This document shows positions 1 to 11,286 of a DNA stretch of 64,000 nt, one piece after another. Source of the stretch: Pyricularia pennisetigena (lineage: Eukaryota > Ascomycota > Sordariomycetes > Magnaporthales > Pyriculariaceae); assembly GCF_004337985.1 (NCBI RefSeq), contig NW_021940918.1, positions 2,956,169-3,020,168 on the forward strand. Reading direction: 5' to 3'. Made by a program: the position numbers and the translations under genes. Each line of letters opens with the position of its first letter. Positions within the stretch are counted from its first letter, which is position 1. The notes beneath the pieces are model-generated. The model had not been told where the DNA came from and made no database searches. It saw only the letters and a program-made list of their open reading frames with translations.

Positions 1-1
1 C

Positions 2-280
2 ACCGGCGGCCTCGTCAAGGCTGGATTCCACGAGGTTGTCGTCAACAAGGCGACGATGGACGTGATGGAGAGGAGGAAGCGAGAGAACCCCGACAGGCCA
101 CTGGTCCGAATCTCGTCCACATTGTTCTGGCACCTGTCGTCTGACTTTGACCTTGTGCCAATCCCGAAATTGGCTGAGAAGGCAAAGGCAGTTCGTGCCG
201 AGCAGTTCAATCTAGGGAGGGATGAAGGCGAGGAGGTCGAGTACCCGCACATGAAGGTTGGCAAGCAGGTTGAAAAGTAA
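2..280 (+). CDS. C-terminal part of a 2OG-Fe(II) oxygenase-like protein (5' end off window)
   Basis: The reading frame is open from base 2 and stops at 278-280, giving the last 92 residues of a protein whose start lies outside the window. It begins TGGLVKAGFHEVV, which fits the third iron-binding His of the double-stranded beta-helix in 2-oxoglutarate/Fe(II) oxygenases of the isopenicillin-N-synthase type. About 25 residues later comes RISSTLFWHL, which fits the Arg-x-Ser motif that binds the 2-oxoglutarate carboxylate. The tail is charged and ends in VGKQVEK. The substrate cannot be inferred. The first His-x-Asp pair of the iron site is not visible, so the assignment rests on motif spacing alone and is moderate. 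A 67-nt poly(T) tract begins 9 bases after the stop. Confidence 0.5.
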   Translation, partial: TGGLVKAGFHEVVVNKATMDVMERRKRENPDRPLVRISSTLFWHLSSDFDLVPIPKLAEKAKAVRAEQFNLGRDEGEEVEYPHMKVGKQVEK

Positions 281-284
281 GAGG

Positions 285-288
<4 letters not shown>

Positions 289-355
<67 letters not shown>
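289..355. repeat. Poly(T) tract, 67 nt
   Basis: Uninterrupted run of T just downstream of the oxygenase stop codon. It is the longest of about ten A/T homopolymers of 18 nt or more in the window. Confidence 0.95.
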
Positions 356-356
<1 letters not shown>

Positions 357-1173
357 TATCTTCTCTGAGCTTGTCTCTTTTCATCAACATTCAAACTAAA
401 GAGATAGGGGCGCCAAGAGGTCGAACCTCATTTGAAACCTTGAGGATCCGCCCGGCCTGCAGCCCTATGTAGCATTTACGCAGTGTCCTGGTGGCAGGCA
501 CAGCCATGTTGGACAGGCAAACTGACTCGGGAACAGCACCATTGGGGGTCCAACGGCAGCCAATCACGACGGGGAACAGCACTGAAAACGGTCGAAAAGG
601 ATTGTATGATCTCCGCTCGGTTGTCCGGCAGCCCCAAACTGGGGGCACGCTTGTTAACTGATGCTCGGTAGCTTCGGATGGGGCTGTCAGTTAGTTTATG
701 CCTATTCTGCCCTTTTGCAGAATACCCGGCAACATGGACAAGTGATCCCCTTTTTTTTCGCATAAAATCTCATTCATGCGAGCGGCACAAGGTGGTATGG
801 TTCCGTAGCAGTAAATAGAAAAAATACCCTGTCGATCGCAAGCTTCAGCTACGGATGATCCACACCGAACTTGCCGCCAACCAGACCTCTGCAAGTAACA
901 GTACGGTTGTGTACCCCCCTTTTTTTTTCTCTCTCTGTCTGTCTTGTGCTGTAGTTGCGCTAGGAAAAGTACCCGTCTTGCCTGATAGATGGCTATAGGG
1001 GTGGGTGTACAATCAAAGCGGCACATGCGAGATCCTTGAAACCAGTACCGCGCCTAGCGATGGAAGGGGGGGTTTTTTTTGGGGGGGCGATATTGTGGAT
1101 GGACGGCATGGGATGTTCTGGAGCGGGCAAACAGCAAGTACTCCATCATGAAGTGAGGTAGGTCTTGGAGATG

Positions 1174-1475
1174 TATAAAAGTAGACAGCCTTTCCGCCGT
1201 TGAGATGGATTTTGGTCCTCTTTCTCTCCTCACCGGCCTCTGCCATTTGCTCTTGTTGTGTCTTCCTTTTCCTTTCTATCTTTCTTTTTCTTTCCTTATT
1301 TCCTATCTGTCGCTCTGTCTTTGAGCTTCCATTCTTTGGAAAAACTGAGTTTTTGCATCCTGTCTTTTTCTTTTTTGACCGTATACTTTTTCCCCCCATC
1401 AAATTCGTTTCTCATCTCTTGTCCTTGTTATTGTGTTTGTTCCAAGTTCTTTCTTTATCACTTTAACCGACCGTC
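1174..1475 (+). promoter_or_regulatory. TATA box and CT-rich leader of the secreted-protein gene
   Basis: TATAAAA lies at 1174-1180, about 300 bases before the ATG at 1479. From about 1205 to 1475 the + strand is strongly pyrimidine-rich (TCTTTC, CTTTTCC runs), typical of leaders of highly expressed genes in filamentous fungi. The transcription start is inferred, not seen. Confidence 0.55.
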
Positions 1476-1478
1476 AAG

Positions 1479-2993
1479 ATGCAGCTCACTCTCACTTCGA
1501 TCCTTTTTGCCCACTCTGTGGCGGCGGCCGCTGTGGCCGCCCCGTCCCCGGCCGCGGCTGCCCCTGGCTCGGAGCCCGAGATTCTCAGGGCCGTGTACAA
1601 GCGCCAAGTCCAGGCCGTGTCGCTCGTCCCGGCCAAGAAGATCTCCCTCAAGTATGGCGGCGAGGTCGTTTCGGGCAAGCCGCTCCCCATCACCGGCGGT
1701 CCCACGCTGGGGGTCGGCGGCGGGTCCTCTACAAAGGCCAAGGGCGCCACCTCGGCCTCGATCGACGGAAACATGAAGCTGCCGTCGGTGGTGCTCGAGA
1801 CCATCCCGAGCATCAAGGGCGTCTCCTGCACCACCAAGGGATCCGTCATCATCCCCTTCACCGACGCGGCCGACTTCGCGTCGGCCAAGAAGCAGTGGCC
1901 CGCCAAGGACTTTGTCGTCGTCACCACGAGCGATGGCAGCTGCGCCGCGGACGGGCAGCGTGGCTTCTACTCGGTCAGCGCCCTCGCCTTCGACGACAAG
2001 AAGACGACCGTGACTGCCACCGCCACGGTGGCGGCCATCAAGGACGTCATGAACGATGCCCAGGTTCAGTGGAAGACCACCCCCGGCGACAAGGCCAAGC
2101 GCAGCCTCGACGTCGACGTGGCCGTCGACCTGTCGGGCAAGAAGCTGGTGGACCAGGGCCCCTTTTCCGTGACGGCCGACGTGGCCAAGTACACCGGAGA
2201 CATCAGCATCAGCGGCAGCCTGAGCTTCGACTTCCTGAAGCTGAAGCTGTCGGCCATGTCGGTCGACCTCGACTACAACTCGGCGCTGGCCCTGAACCTG
2301 ACCACGGCCATCAAGGCCACCAAGGCCACCACCGAGAGCCTCAAGTTCGAGCCTCTCGACGCCACCGTCTCTGCCTTTTCCATCCCCGGCATCCTCGACG
2401 TCGGGCCCATGCTGTCGTTCGGCCTGGGCGTCGAGCTGTCCGCCTCGGGTTCCGTCACGGTCAAGACGGGCATCCTGACCACCTTCACCGACAGCAAGGT
2501 GCACCTCGACTTCCTCGACTCCAAGTCCTCGACCGCCACCGGCTGGAAGCCCGTCACCACCATGGACAACACCTTCAGCGTCGACGCCAGCCTGCAGGTG
2601 AACCCGTACGCCGAGCTGACGGTCGGCATGGGCGTCAAGGCCTTCTCGGGGCTCGTGGACCTGACCGCGTCCGTGGCCACCAAGCCGACGCTCGTCAACT
2701 CGTTCAACGCCCACGCCGAGGTCACCAGCACCTACAAGAGCGACACCGGCATCACCTTCTCGGCGCCCAAGAACGTCGACAAGGAGTGCAAGAACGGCGC
2801 CTGGTTCGCCAGCACCCTGAAGTTCGGCGTCACCGCCTCCATCGGCACCCTCAGCGCCGACCTCTTCTCCACCACCGTCCCCGTCTTCCAGAGCCAGTGC
2901 TTCAGCTTCAACCTCATCAAGCGCGACGAGCTACCAACCACCCCGGCCCTCTCCCGCCGTGGTCTGACCGGCAGGAGGATCGCGGCTTACTAA
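1479..2993 (+). CDS. Large secreted protein, DUF7029/DUF7223-like, function unknown
   Basis: Single-exon gene of 504 residues. The N-terminus (MQLTLTSILFAHSVAAAAVA) is a signal peptide, followed by an Ala/Pro-rich stretch and a dibasic KR near residue 41 that could be a Kex2 site. Residues about 80-190 fit a small beta-rich domain (DFASAKKQWP, then RGFYSVSALAFDD), and about 200-480 form a long beta-rich domain with repeated alternating hydrophobic strands. Its only clear Cys pairs are near residues 118/155 and 425/459. This layout resembles the fungal DUF7029 plus DUF7223 secreted proteins, named from memory of the pattern and not searched. The protein ends with another KR and an Arg-rich tail. 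Cell-surface or extracellular location is inferred. No catalytic motif was seen. Confidence 0.8.
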   Translation: MQLTLTSILFAHSVAAAAVAAPSPAAAAPGSEPEILRAVYKRQVQAVSLVPAKKISLKYGGEVVSGKPLPITGGPTLGVGGGSSTKAKGATSASIDGNMKLPSVVLETIPSIKGVSCTTKGSVIIPFTDAADFASAKKQWPAKDFVVVTTSDGSCAADGQRGFYSVSALAFDDKKTTVTATATVAAIKDVMNDAQVQWKTTPGDKAKRSLDVDVAVDLSGKKLVDQGPFSVTADVAKYTGDISISGSLSFDFLKLKLSAMSVDLDYNSALALNLTTAIKATKATTESLKFEPLDATVSAFSIPGILDVGPMLSFGLGVELSASGSVTVKTGILTTFTDSKVHLDFLDSKSSTATGWKPVTTMDNTFSVDASLQVNPYAELTVGMGVKAFSGLVDLTASVATKPTLVNSFNAHAEVTSTYKSDTGITFSAPKNVDKECKNGAWFASTLKFGVTASIGTLSADLFSTTVPVFQSQCFSFNLIKRDELPTTPALSRRGLTGRRIAAY

Positions 2994-5021
2994 AGAAAAG
3001 AAAAAATAAAGCTGGCGAGTGCGTGCGTTTGATTTTGTTGCTTGTTTGATTTGAAGTTTTATGTCCCAACAGGATGCGTAGGAGATTGTTTGTTTCGAAT
3101 AGCATAGATGGGGTTGGTGTTTTGATGATTTGTAAGACTATATAGACTTGGAGCATGTACCATGACAAAATAGAGAGTATTTGCGGAGAGCCATCATAAA
3201 AAAAAAAACCGTTCCATTTTCGCTAGAGGTGCATGTCATATGAAAGTGTCTATGAATCAAGACTATCAAGATTGTCTTTGAGTGCAATATATGCTGCTTC
3301 GTGATTATGGCGCGTTTGCACTACCCAATCTGGTTGTTATATCAAGTATACCACATCATAGTCGTCGCTCAACTTGCTGGGATGACCCTCACAAGTAAAG
3401 CAGTGCCAAGCTGTCGATGTGTTTCTTCATGTCTGTCCTGTTAGGTATCTTTGAGGTATAGTAAACTCAGAGTGTCGTCAGACACCGGGTCTTACATGAC
3501 ACGAGCACATTCAAGCCGGTCCGGGGATGTACAGTAATATGGCTAGCCCTCTCGAATACGTTGTTTCGGTGCACGACTAATACTTCTTGCACGGTGACTG
3601 TTTGGCTCTTGCAACTCGACGGTTCGGCCTGCAAACTACGTATCAATCATTGGCAGGACATCAGAAACCCATTGTCAACTAGACTTGGATATACCGCGAT
3701 AGCCAAAATATTTTACATTATCAAACATAAGCATACTCTGTTGACGGATCGAATGCCAACACCGTGCAGTATCGCAGTGAGACAAAAAGAGAAAAAAAGA
3801 AAAAAGTGGGTTATGATATACGTACAGAATTGTTCCATGTCGATCATTAACGAACAAGACGTGTGAGCATCCCAAACAAGAAAATCAATCCTCCGACCAA
3901 AGCACCCCGACCCATGCTCATCCCACGCAAATCATCGACTTTTGAGTTGCAATCATACAGGCACCTGCCCGGTAGGGCGATAGGGCTCCATACCAACAGC
4001 AGGATCCCGCCCCCACCCCCGTGCTGGCCTTGGGCTGCTGCGGTGCCAGCGATGGGGTTCGGGATGGACGTGTACGGCTCCCGTTGTAGCAGCCGGGGCC
4101 GTTGCCGTACACGTGGCTGCTCGCGGGCGGCGTTGGCGATGTTTTTTTTTTTTTTTTTTTTTTTTTGTGGTTGTTTAAAAGGGGGTGTCTTTCCATACAC
4201 GAGAGGATGGTCAATAATATTCGCTGTGCCAATTCGTGTGTTTGATTTTGGTGTTTTTCCTGCATTTGCCCAATTGCTTGATCCTGTTGCAATTGTCAAG
4301 GTACTTTCTTGGAAAGAATTTCAATTTGTACAAATTACTTCTTGCAACGGACGTTCATGATATCTATACCACCTGAGTGCAAAATACAATCGACGATGAC
4401 TGCTTTACCATGGCAGTGCCAGACTCTCATCAGCTGCGCTTTACACGGCGGACTGTTAGCTCGTATTTTGCCCATAACAGCCACCGACTTGTCAACGTGT
4501 CTATACAAAATACCAAGATTAAAGGGAGACCATAAGAAAACCAGATTGCTGTGCCTCAACTCTCCCGGAATTTTTCTTTACCGCAGTTTCCACCGGCAGT
4601 TGAGCCACTCAAAAGGGGAACCGACAGAACCAAGCGACTCCGCCATATCACATCAACAATGATCTCTTCAGGCAGGTGGTTGAAGGACATTGGAAAAGGG
4701 AATCAAGGTCAATGTAAAAATGTCAACATTTTTGACTAGACTAGACAAACAAGCATTTGGGGGTTGAGAGAAGCAATTGAAAAAAAAAAAAAAATAACAA
4801 ACGTGATCAAGTGCCTCGGAAACTTGTACCAGCCGACAGCGTGCGCCACCTGGTGCAGCCTCGAAAAGGAAGTTTGTGGCTTGTTCAATGGAAGCTAAGC
4901 GCTCAATTGTAGCGGTTAACATGGTTCATAAGAAGATCAGAGAATCCCCCTCAAATCAAAAATAGATACCACGTAGAGGATGTACGAACGATCTTCGTCA
5001 ATGGCGGGTGTTGATCCGNGG

Positions 5022-5052
<31 letters not shown>

Positions 5053-7451
5053 GAAGAGGAAATTCACCTGCTTTAACCAAAAAGCACTGGACGTACAGTA
5101 AACAGCCGTCTACGCAGATCCGATTCATGTGCTTGCAAGAGATGTTTGGCCTTCCAAACGTTCCTTGCTCTCGAGTCTTGACCCAATGTCTGTCTTTTGC
5201 TGCTGCTGGCCTGCCCCCTGGATTCTGAGCTCCAGCATTCGGGCGGAGCTGTGTCGTCTTGACTCAAACAACCGCCAATTAATTACTATACCTCCGCTTA
5301 ACATGGATTGGAATTTCCCGCGTGTTTGCTCACCTGGCTCAATTTCAAACAACGAACCAGACAGCCTTTTTTTTTTTTTTTTTTTTTCTCTTCTTCTCTT
5401 CTCTTCGCCATCAAATTGGCAGCATCCCAAGGAGGGTTGCATCAAACTTGAGCCGCGCAACAAGTTCTATGTACTGTAATTACCTGCCTACCCGAGATCC
5501 GACTTGCCATGTAATACAGCAAGTACCCCACACCTCTCTCGCTTGCTTAGCGCTGTCCGAAAGAAGGTTTCAGATGCTACAGCTTGTTGGGCCGACAGCA
5601 AGGTAGCAATACTCGCTAACCCCTTTTGTTAGTGCGGCGTTTGATGAGGCTCGCATTTCCCCATCTCCTGAGGATTGCTTCCTTCGAACCGGTTTACCAG
5701 AGAATAAGTAATTACTAGAACAGATTGAACTACAGTAATAGTTCGAGTAATGTCAGTGTCCTGCTTTTTTTTTTTTTTCTCTCTTGCTGTTTGTTTGTTT
5801 ACGGACGAACTTGGCTTGCGGGAACCGTTTCATCTAGAGTAGGAATGTGCTTAACCTAGCGGCCCGACCCTTAGAGCATTTATCCGACCAAGCAAGTAAA
5901 TGAGACTTGAGATGTAACTTGGGGCACTTTAAAAAATTCAACAGATCAAGGACCGTCCTGACCTTGACCCTATGATCTCCGTGTTCGGTTATCACTTCTA
6001 GATTTACCAGGTCGAGACACAATATTTTCACATAACAATAGGATCCCTGCGTGCATCTTGGATCCTCCTTCTCCAAGTCTGTCAGCCCACCATTCCCAGC
6101 TTTTTGGCTCCCATGGTAACTTGGGATGAATTCACCAGAAGATGAACCACCCGTTCTATATCGGTCAAGAACGCATAATCTTATTGCGGCCAGCAGTTCT
6201 TTCCAAGCAACCTTACTTTTATTTTAGTCTTGCTTTCTTTTTTCTTTTTTTGCTTTCCTTCTTCAACGGCGCAGGCCAAAAAATCGCTTGGCCACCGGTT
6301 GATCGGCTTAGGTCAATTTGGCGCCGCCGGAGAAGCCTGTGACACGACATATGGCTCCGCGGCCTCCGCGGCGTTTTATCTTGCAAGTATGCGTGCTCTG
6401 CACACGGAGCGAAATCCTTGTCTTGGCAGTGAACTGAACGCTACATTTCGAGGTCTTTTTTCCCCCCTCAGGATTTGCAAACATAGGTAGCGATCTACGC
6501 TAGGTTTTAGGCGACTCATCAGCAGCCACACAACAGACGAAACGAATTGGTATCGAGAATGGGGCAAGAAGATGCGAATGAAAAGTCCCCATTCTTTTGT
6601 GGACTTTTGTGGATCCTGACCTCTAATTCCGGCCCAGGAGGAGGTTAGATGACAAACACAACCCAGGGGTTTTTGACGAACAGTACAGTAGTCACTAGGT
6701 TTCTGCGACATCATCATCATGTTAGCGTCGGTTCTCGCATCTGCCAAAGCTGCATCGCATCCCTTGGCATGCTCTTGACAGATGCGCCCTTGGAGAAAAA
6801 AAAAAAAAAAAGAGTCAAGATGTTCTAGTACTAGGTTAGTTACCCATCGCTTTGGCGTCTCTTCTTCTTTTGCTCCTGGCAAATGTCTATATCTGAGATC
6901 ATGGCAGGCATTCGCTCTGCGAATTACATCGAGACATATGTCACAACACTGATGCGTATCGCGTCAAGTTTCAGGATAACTGGTTCGGCCAAGCCCGCAT
7001 CCACTCGCTGGATGCAGCATCCATTTCGGATTTTCGAAACCCCTTTCAGCCCACCCTGCGTGAGCTTGGCTTCGTTCATGGGCGAGATCCACGGGGAAGG
7101 AAGGTTAAGCTTCTTTACTATGGGACCGACTGTAACGGGAGAAGCTTAATACCTGGCGTCCTCAGGAACAACGATGATGGGGTTCGTAGCCATGCCCCCG
7201 GTAAGCCCGTGAGAATTCTGTATATAACGAGCCCGAATCTCCTTGTAGAAGTTCGTCTTTGTCCTCTTCCAGCCCATCCACATCCACAGCTTCAATCATT
7301 TGCACTTTCTTTACACTTCATCGACCCGCCGGACGGACATTCTTTTCTTGGACGATACACTCTTTGTTATCCATCAACTTTCTCTCATCAGATCTTACGC
7401 CCTTTTGTAATTATTTTTTTTCAAAAGCCTCAACAACAAAAACCCGTCAAA
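2994..7451. other. Long intergenic region with several homopolymer tracts
   Basis: About 4.4 kb with no gene I can support. It contains T25 at 4142-4166, an unresolved base (N) at 5019 next to A30 at 5022-5051, T21 at 5367-5387 and T14 near 5766. A GC-rich patch at about 3960-4140 gives short open frames on both strands but no family match. Its right end holds the promoter of the small secreted protein gene. Confidence 0.6.
7221..7227 (+). promoter_or_regulatory. TATA box of the small secreted Cys-rich protein gene
   Basis: TATATAA about 225 bases before the ATG at 7452, followed by a leader ending in CAAAAACCCGTCAAAATG, a typical fungal start context. Confidence 0.5.
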
Positions 7452-7950
7452 ATGAAGTTCTCCGTTGCGTCCACTTTCGTTACCCTCCTGGCCGTCGCCA
7501 CCGCCGCCACGGTTGAGACCCCCGAGCAGTCCCTTGATCGCCGTGCCGTTCTCCTCATGGAGCGCCAGGGTGCCAACGGCAACAGGCCCGTGCCTGAGGG
7601 ATCCTGCTGTGTTGGCAACCTCTCGCTGAAGCAGGATGTCTGCCGTGTCAACGGCCAGAACGGACGCTGTGTCCCTTCTAGCAGTGCCAACTGTACGATG
7701 GCCTCCCAAATTTCTTCTTTTCCCCATTCTTCAAGGAAAAAAAAAAGAACTTTTATACTGACATTCAAACCACCAAAAAAAAATAGGCAATGCTCGTCTT
7801 ACCTGCATTCAAGATAGCGCCCTTACCTGCGACCCCAACAGGCAGGAGCGTGGCCGTCCTTTCTGCCGCCCTAGCAACGGCAGGAAGCGTGACGTGTCGG
7901 AGGCCGAGGCCGACATCATCGACGCTGAGGACGCCGAGGAAGAAGAGTAA
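7452..7950 (+). CDS. Small secreted 8-cysteine protein with acidic tail, effector-like
   Basis: Two exons, 7452-7692 and 7787-7950, give 134 residues. The intron has a GTACGA donor and an AAATAG acceptor, and the split codon restores a Cys. Residues 1-19 are a signal peptide. LDRR (28-31) and GRKR (112-115) are likely Kex2 cleavage sites. The mature core has eight Cys at 52, 53, 64, 73, 81, 87, 95 and 107, an even number suited to four disulfides. The tail after RKR is strongly acidic (ten Glu and four Asp among the last 19 residues). Size, secretion and Cys pattern fit small secreted proteins that include plant-interaction effectors, but no named family was recognised and it may equally be a cell-wall or antimicrobial protein. 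The splice join is well supported because both exons keep the Cys spacing dense. Confidence 0.8.
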
Positions 7951-9492
7951 ACTATCCTCTGAGGGGATGTTTGTACTTTTATTCTTCTGGCTTTTTTTTT
8001 TTTTCCTCCCCTTCTCGGGTGTAATTTTTTGGAGAAACTTTTTGGGGACACAGGGAGTCCATAGGAAGTGTTATTTGATTGAATAAACAGCTGTGGCTGT
8101 TTTGGTGAAACATATCTTGGTCCACTTTGCCTACTTGTGTGAATCGTGTTCCTCAACCCTTTGGATGTTTTGTTTGTTTCCTCCTCTCCCCTCCAGAAAT
8201 AAAACCGTTGGCACCAAAAAAACAGGACCAATGATGCAGTCGCTTTGCATCGTTGCAAGACGCAGCCGAGCTCAAGAATGTCATCCGTTATCCGCAGAAG
8301 GCTGCAGGGATGTAAAGTTCAGCTGAAAGGTTTAGCGTGCCTCTGGCAATGGGACGGTCTGACGAACGGGGACCAACGCTAAGCAATCAATCGAATCGCC
8401 TTTATTATTACTATCATTTCTTTGTTTGCTGTGTCAACCAAACTATGACATGCCAAGGCACGTGCTAAATCCCCTCCCATCCTTCGTTTCTTGATTTTCT
8501 TTTTGGGTTTCGACGGTGGGAGGCCTCTAAACCTAGTTCGTCTTGATGTGCTGTAAGTGCTGTAAGTGAAAAAGTCTGAATCCGCACAGCTCGTCCAATT
8601 CAGGACCTTGGTGATGTCGATCTGTGGGGTTCTGCCAGAGGCCTACCCAGTAGTTCTATGTACAATCTTCAGCTTGTTGCCAAAAAAAGAAATCCCAAGG
8701 CACATGGAAACCTTGTTGATGTTTGTTGTCAATTCATGTACATATTCGTGCAGTATGTATGGTCCGGGGCTGACTTTCCAAAAGACCAAACACCAATCAC
8801 TGAACATGAAGCATCCTGCACTTGTGATTAGCCAAGTTGCGACACAAATGAACCCCATCACTTATACAGACCCGGGCGGTGACAGATTATACTTCCTTGG
8901 CGTTTTTTTTTTCTTGTCTGGTAGATTCGGAACAAAAAAGGCCCTATCACCCCAACGAAGAACAGAGGCCCAGTTGGACGAACCCGAGCTCAAACATAAT
9001 CCCGGAAAAGCTGAACGCAAATGGGATCCGCCGTAAGGCAGCACTTGCGGATATCTCCAGGTCTCACCCTCACCCTACCTTTCAGCCGCTCTCCACTAGT
9101 CAGTTGACTTGTGACACATACGTAGCCTAGCCAAGGACCAACCAAAATGAGGGCCTGGTGAATTTCATTAAAGAACAGTGGGATCGGCCCTGGCGTTTGA
9201 GTTGGCTGCTGCTTTGTGTCTTTTCATTCCTTTGACTCGACAAAGGTGTAAAACTGCAAGACATTCCACGGGGCTCGTTTGCTACAAACAAACGGCCAAA
9301 ACAGTTTTGGTGTGGGTGTTTTACTACGTAAATAACAACCGTTCGGCCATACCAAGGACTGCCAACTAGTTCTCCTCTATCTGGTGCAACTGTAACCAAC
9401 GAACCTATAACACGAACACCGAAACAACAACCGATCAGACACCCCCGCAGAAGCCTACTACTTGGTTTCTTTCAAGGCGGGCGTTCGACAAC
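7951..9492. other. Intergenic, no gene seen
   Basis: 3' region of the small secreted protein gene and upstream region of the MARVEL gene. Short poly(T) tracts near 7991 and 8904 only. Overlapping short frames at 8566-9130 show no family features. Confidence 0.6.
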
Positions 9493-10314
9493 ATGACCGC
9501 CATGAAGAACAATTTCTGGGCCTTCAAGGACGCAGATGGCAAAAACCGAGCTCATGTTCCAGCTACGCCCATGTGGATCGCCATCATCCGGGCCGTGCAG
9601 CTGGTGAGTGTTGTGTTGCCGATTTAGCAAACAGTTCAGGAGGCAATAGAAGAGAAAAAAAAAAGACAATACATGCTGACAAGAACCTTACCCCAGGGTC
9701 TCGCGCTTCTGATCCTTATTCTTACCGCCGTTGCTGCAAACAAGTTTAGAGTTGCGGTGAGTGGCCCGCTCTGCTTCGGGTACTGTTTCCTTTGTCTACC
9801 TTGTTTTTTTTTTATTTGACTGACGTTGTGGTTCTTGTTCCCCTGTTCAGTGGTCCAGCCTTGCACTCACCTGGTTCACGTTTGCGTGGACTCTTTTGCA
9901 TATCGGATGGCTTTTCATCAGCATCTTGATCGTTCCCCTGATCTACAACATCTGGGGCCAACTGTAAGTCGATAATGACACCCTGAACATTGCGACACGC
10001 AACCGCGATAAACACCAGCACTATCTCTAACCCGCACTCCCTTTCTTTGCTCTCCAACAAAGGGCCGTTGAAATCCTGAGCGTCATCTTCTGGCTGGCCA
10101 GCTGGGCCGCCCTGGCCGCGGACGCCGCCGCCATCGGCGATTACGAGAGTGTCTACGGCAGCAGGGGCCGCACCGCCGGTATCACCAACGACTTCAGCAC
10201 CGGTTCCGGCTGCATCAAGGCCTCTGCGGCGCTGGGAGCCCTCGAGTGGATTCTGTTTGTCGTCACGCTCGTGTTCTTTGGTAGGAATTGTCTTGAGATT
10301 TTCCGCTTCAAAAG

Positions 10315-10354
<40 letters not shown>

Positions 10355-10664
10355 AACGATTACAGTCCTAAAAGCTAACTCGCTGCGCTTTCCGCGTTTC
10401 CAAGTCATGGCCCTCATCCGCTTCCAAAAGGGCCACACCACCACTACCACCACCACCACGGCCCCCGCTGCCGACCCCGAGGCCGCCGCCGGCGCCGCGG
10501 AGCTCAAGACCGGCCCGGACCACCTCCACACCACCCAGCAGCAGGCCTATCCCGACCACGGCGCGCAGGCCCAGCAGGGATTCGTACAGCAGCCCGTGTC
10601 TGCCGACCACGTCCAGCCGCAGCCGCAGCAGGGGCACCAGGTCCAGCCGGCCGCGTATTCCTAG
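9493..10664 (+). CDS. MARVEL-domain four-TM membrane protein
   Basis: Five exons (9493-9603, 9697-9756, 9851-9963, 10063-10280, 10405-10664) give 253 residues; all joins keep phase. Four hydrophobic segments follow each other: one spanning the first junction (IIRAVQLGLALLILILTAVA), two in exons 3-4 (SLALTWFTFAWTLLHIGWLF, VIFWLASWAALAADAAA) and one at the end of exon 4 (LGALEWILFVVTLVFF). This, with a Cys-containing loop before TM4, is the fungal MARVEL-like layout (membrane-associating, eisosome or trafficking related). The C-terminal tail is cytosolic by inference: a Thr run, then a Gln/Pro/His-rich stretch. The fourth intron, 10281-10404, contains a 36-nt poly(A) tract. The specific role is unknown. 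Confidence 0.85.
10317..10352. repeat. Poly(A) tract, 36 nt, inside an intron
   Basis: Uninterrupted A run within intron 4 of the MARVEL gene, about 36 bases after the donor site and 50 bases before the acceptor. Confidence 0.95.
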
Positions 10665-11286
10665 GGAGAAATGAGCAAATGGCTGGAGAGCGTGCTCCTC
10701 AAGTTCTGAGGTGCCCTCCCCCCCTTTTTGGTTTTGGCGAGCTCTATCAGTCGCTTCCTTTTGATGGAGAGGGCATGCGACTGTGGGCTCTACAGGGTGG
10801 GCCAAAGAAGACCTGCGTTTTGGTGGGCTTGGAGAGGATTTCTTTGCTTCTTGGCGGTTGTGCTTTATACCCCAAAAAAAAACGTAGAAGTTTTTTTTTT
10901 TTTTTCTTTTTTTTTTTTTTTTGTTGTTTTTGTTGTTGTTTTTGTTGTTTGTTCGTTTGTTGTTTTATTTTGAGTACAGTCCCGGCCAAGTTTACATTCC
11001 TTTAAGGGCCGATACAGAGCATTAATTGATATTTGCATTTCATTTTTTTATCAGTCCCGGAATGTATCAGCATCAACTTGCTTGCTATTGCTCCGACTAC
11101 GGTGGAATGTGCTCGTTGTTATTTTTTTGACTTGTAAAAACATCACTGCATCACATCACAACCCAAGAAGGCCTACGATTTGTGGAAAGGGCAGTTGTCA
11201 TTTAGTGGCTATGGACAAAAGGACTGATGATGAGAGGCAATGCCATGAAAGACAAGGATGTCTTCCTTCAACCTGAATTCCAAATC

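Larger units (their letters stand above)
281..1478. other. Intergenic: poly(T) tract, then promoter and leader of the next gene
   Basis: No supportable gene. Short open frames on both strands between 390 and 1020 overlap each other and lack family motifs. The right end carries a TATA box and a long pyrimidine-rich leader belonging to the gene starting at 1479. Confidence 0.7.

Noticed and set aside
395..430. tRNA-like T-arm sequence (GGTTCGACC on the minus strand)
   Set aside because: No five-base T stem, no matching acceptor stem and no anticodon arm could be drawn.
1458..2714. 418-residue antisense frame over the secreted-protein gene
   Set aside because: Same cause; Gly/Asp/Arg/Val-rich and without a start context, while the sense frame has a signal peptide.
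3847..4299. 150-residue minus-strand frame crossing the T25 tract
   Set aside because: Includes a Lys run from the homopolymer; no usable splice pair or family motif found.
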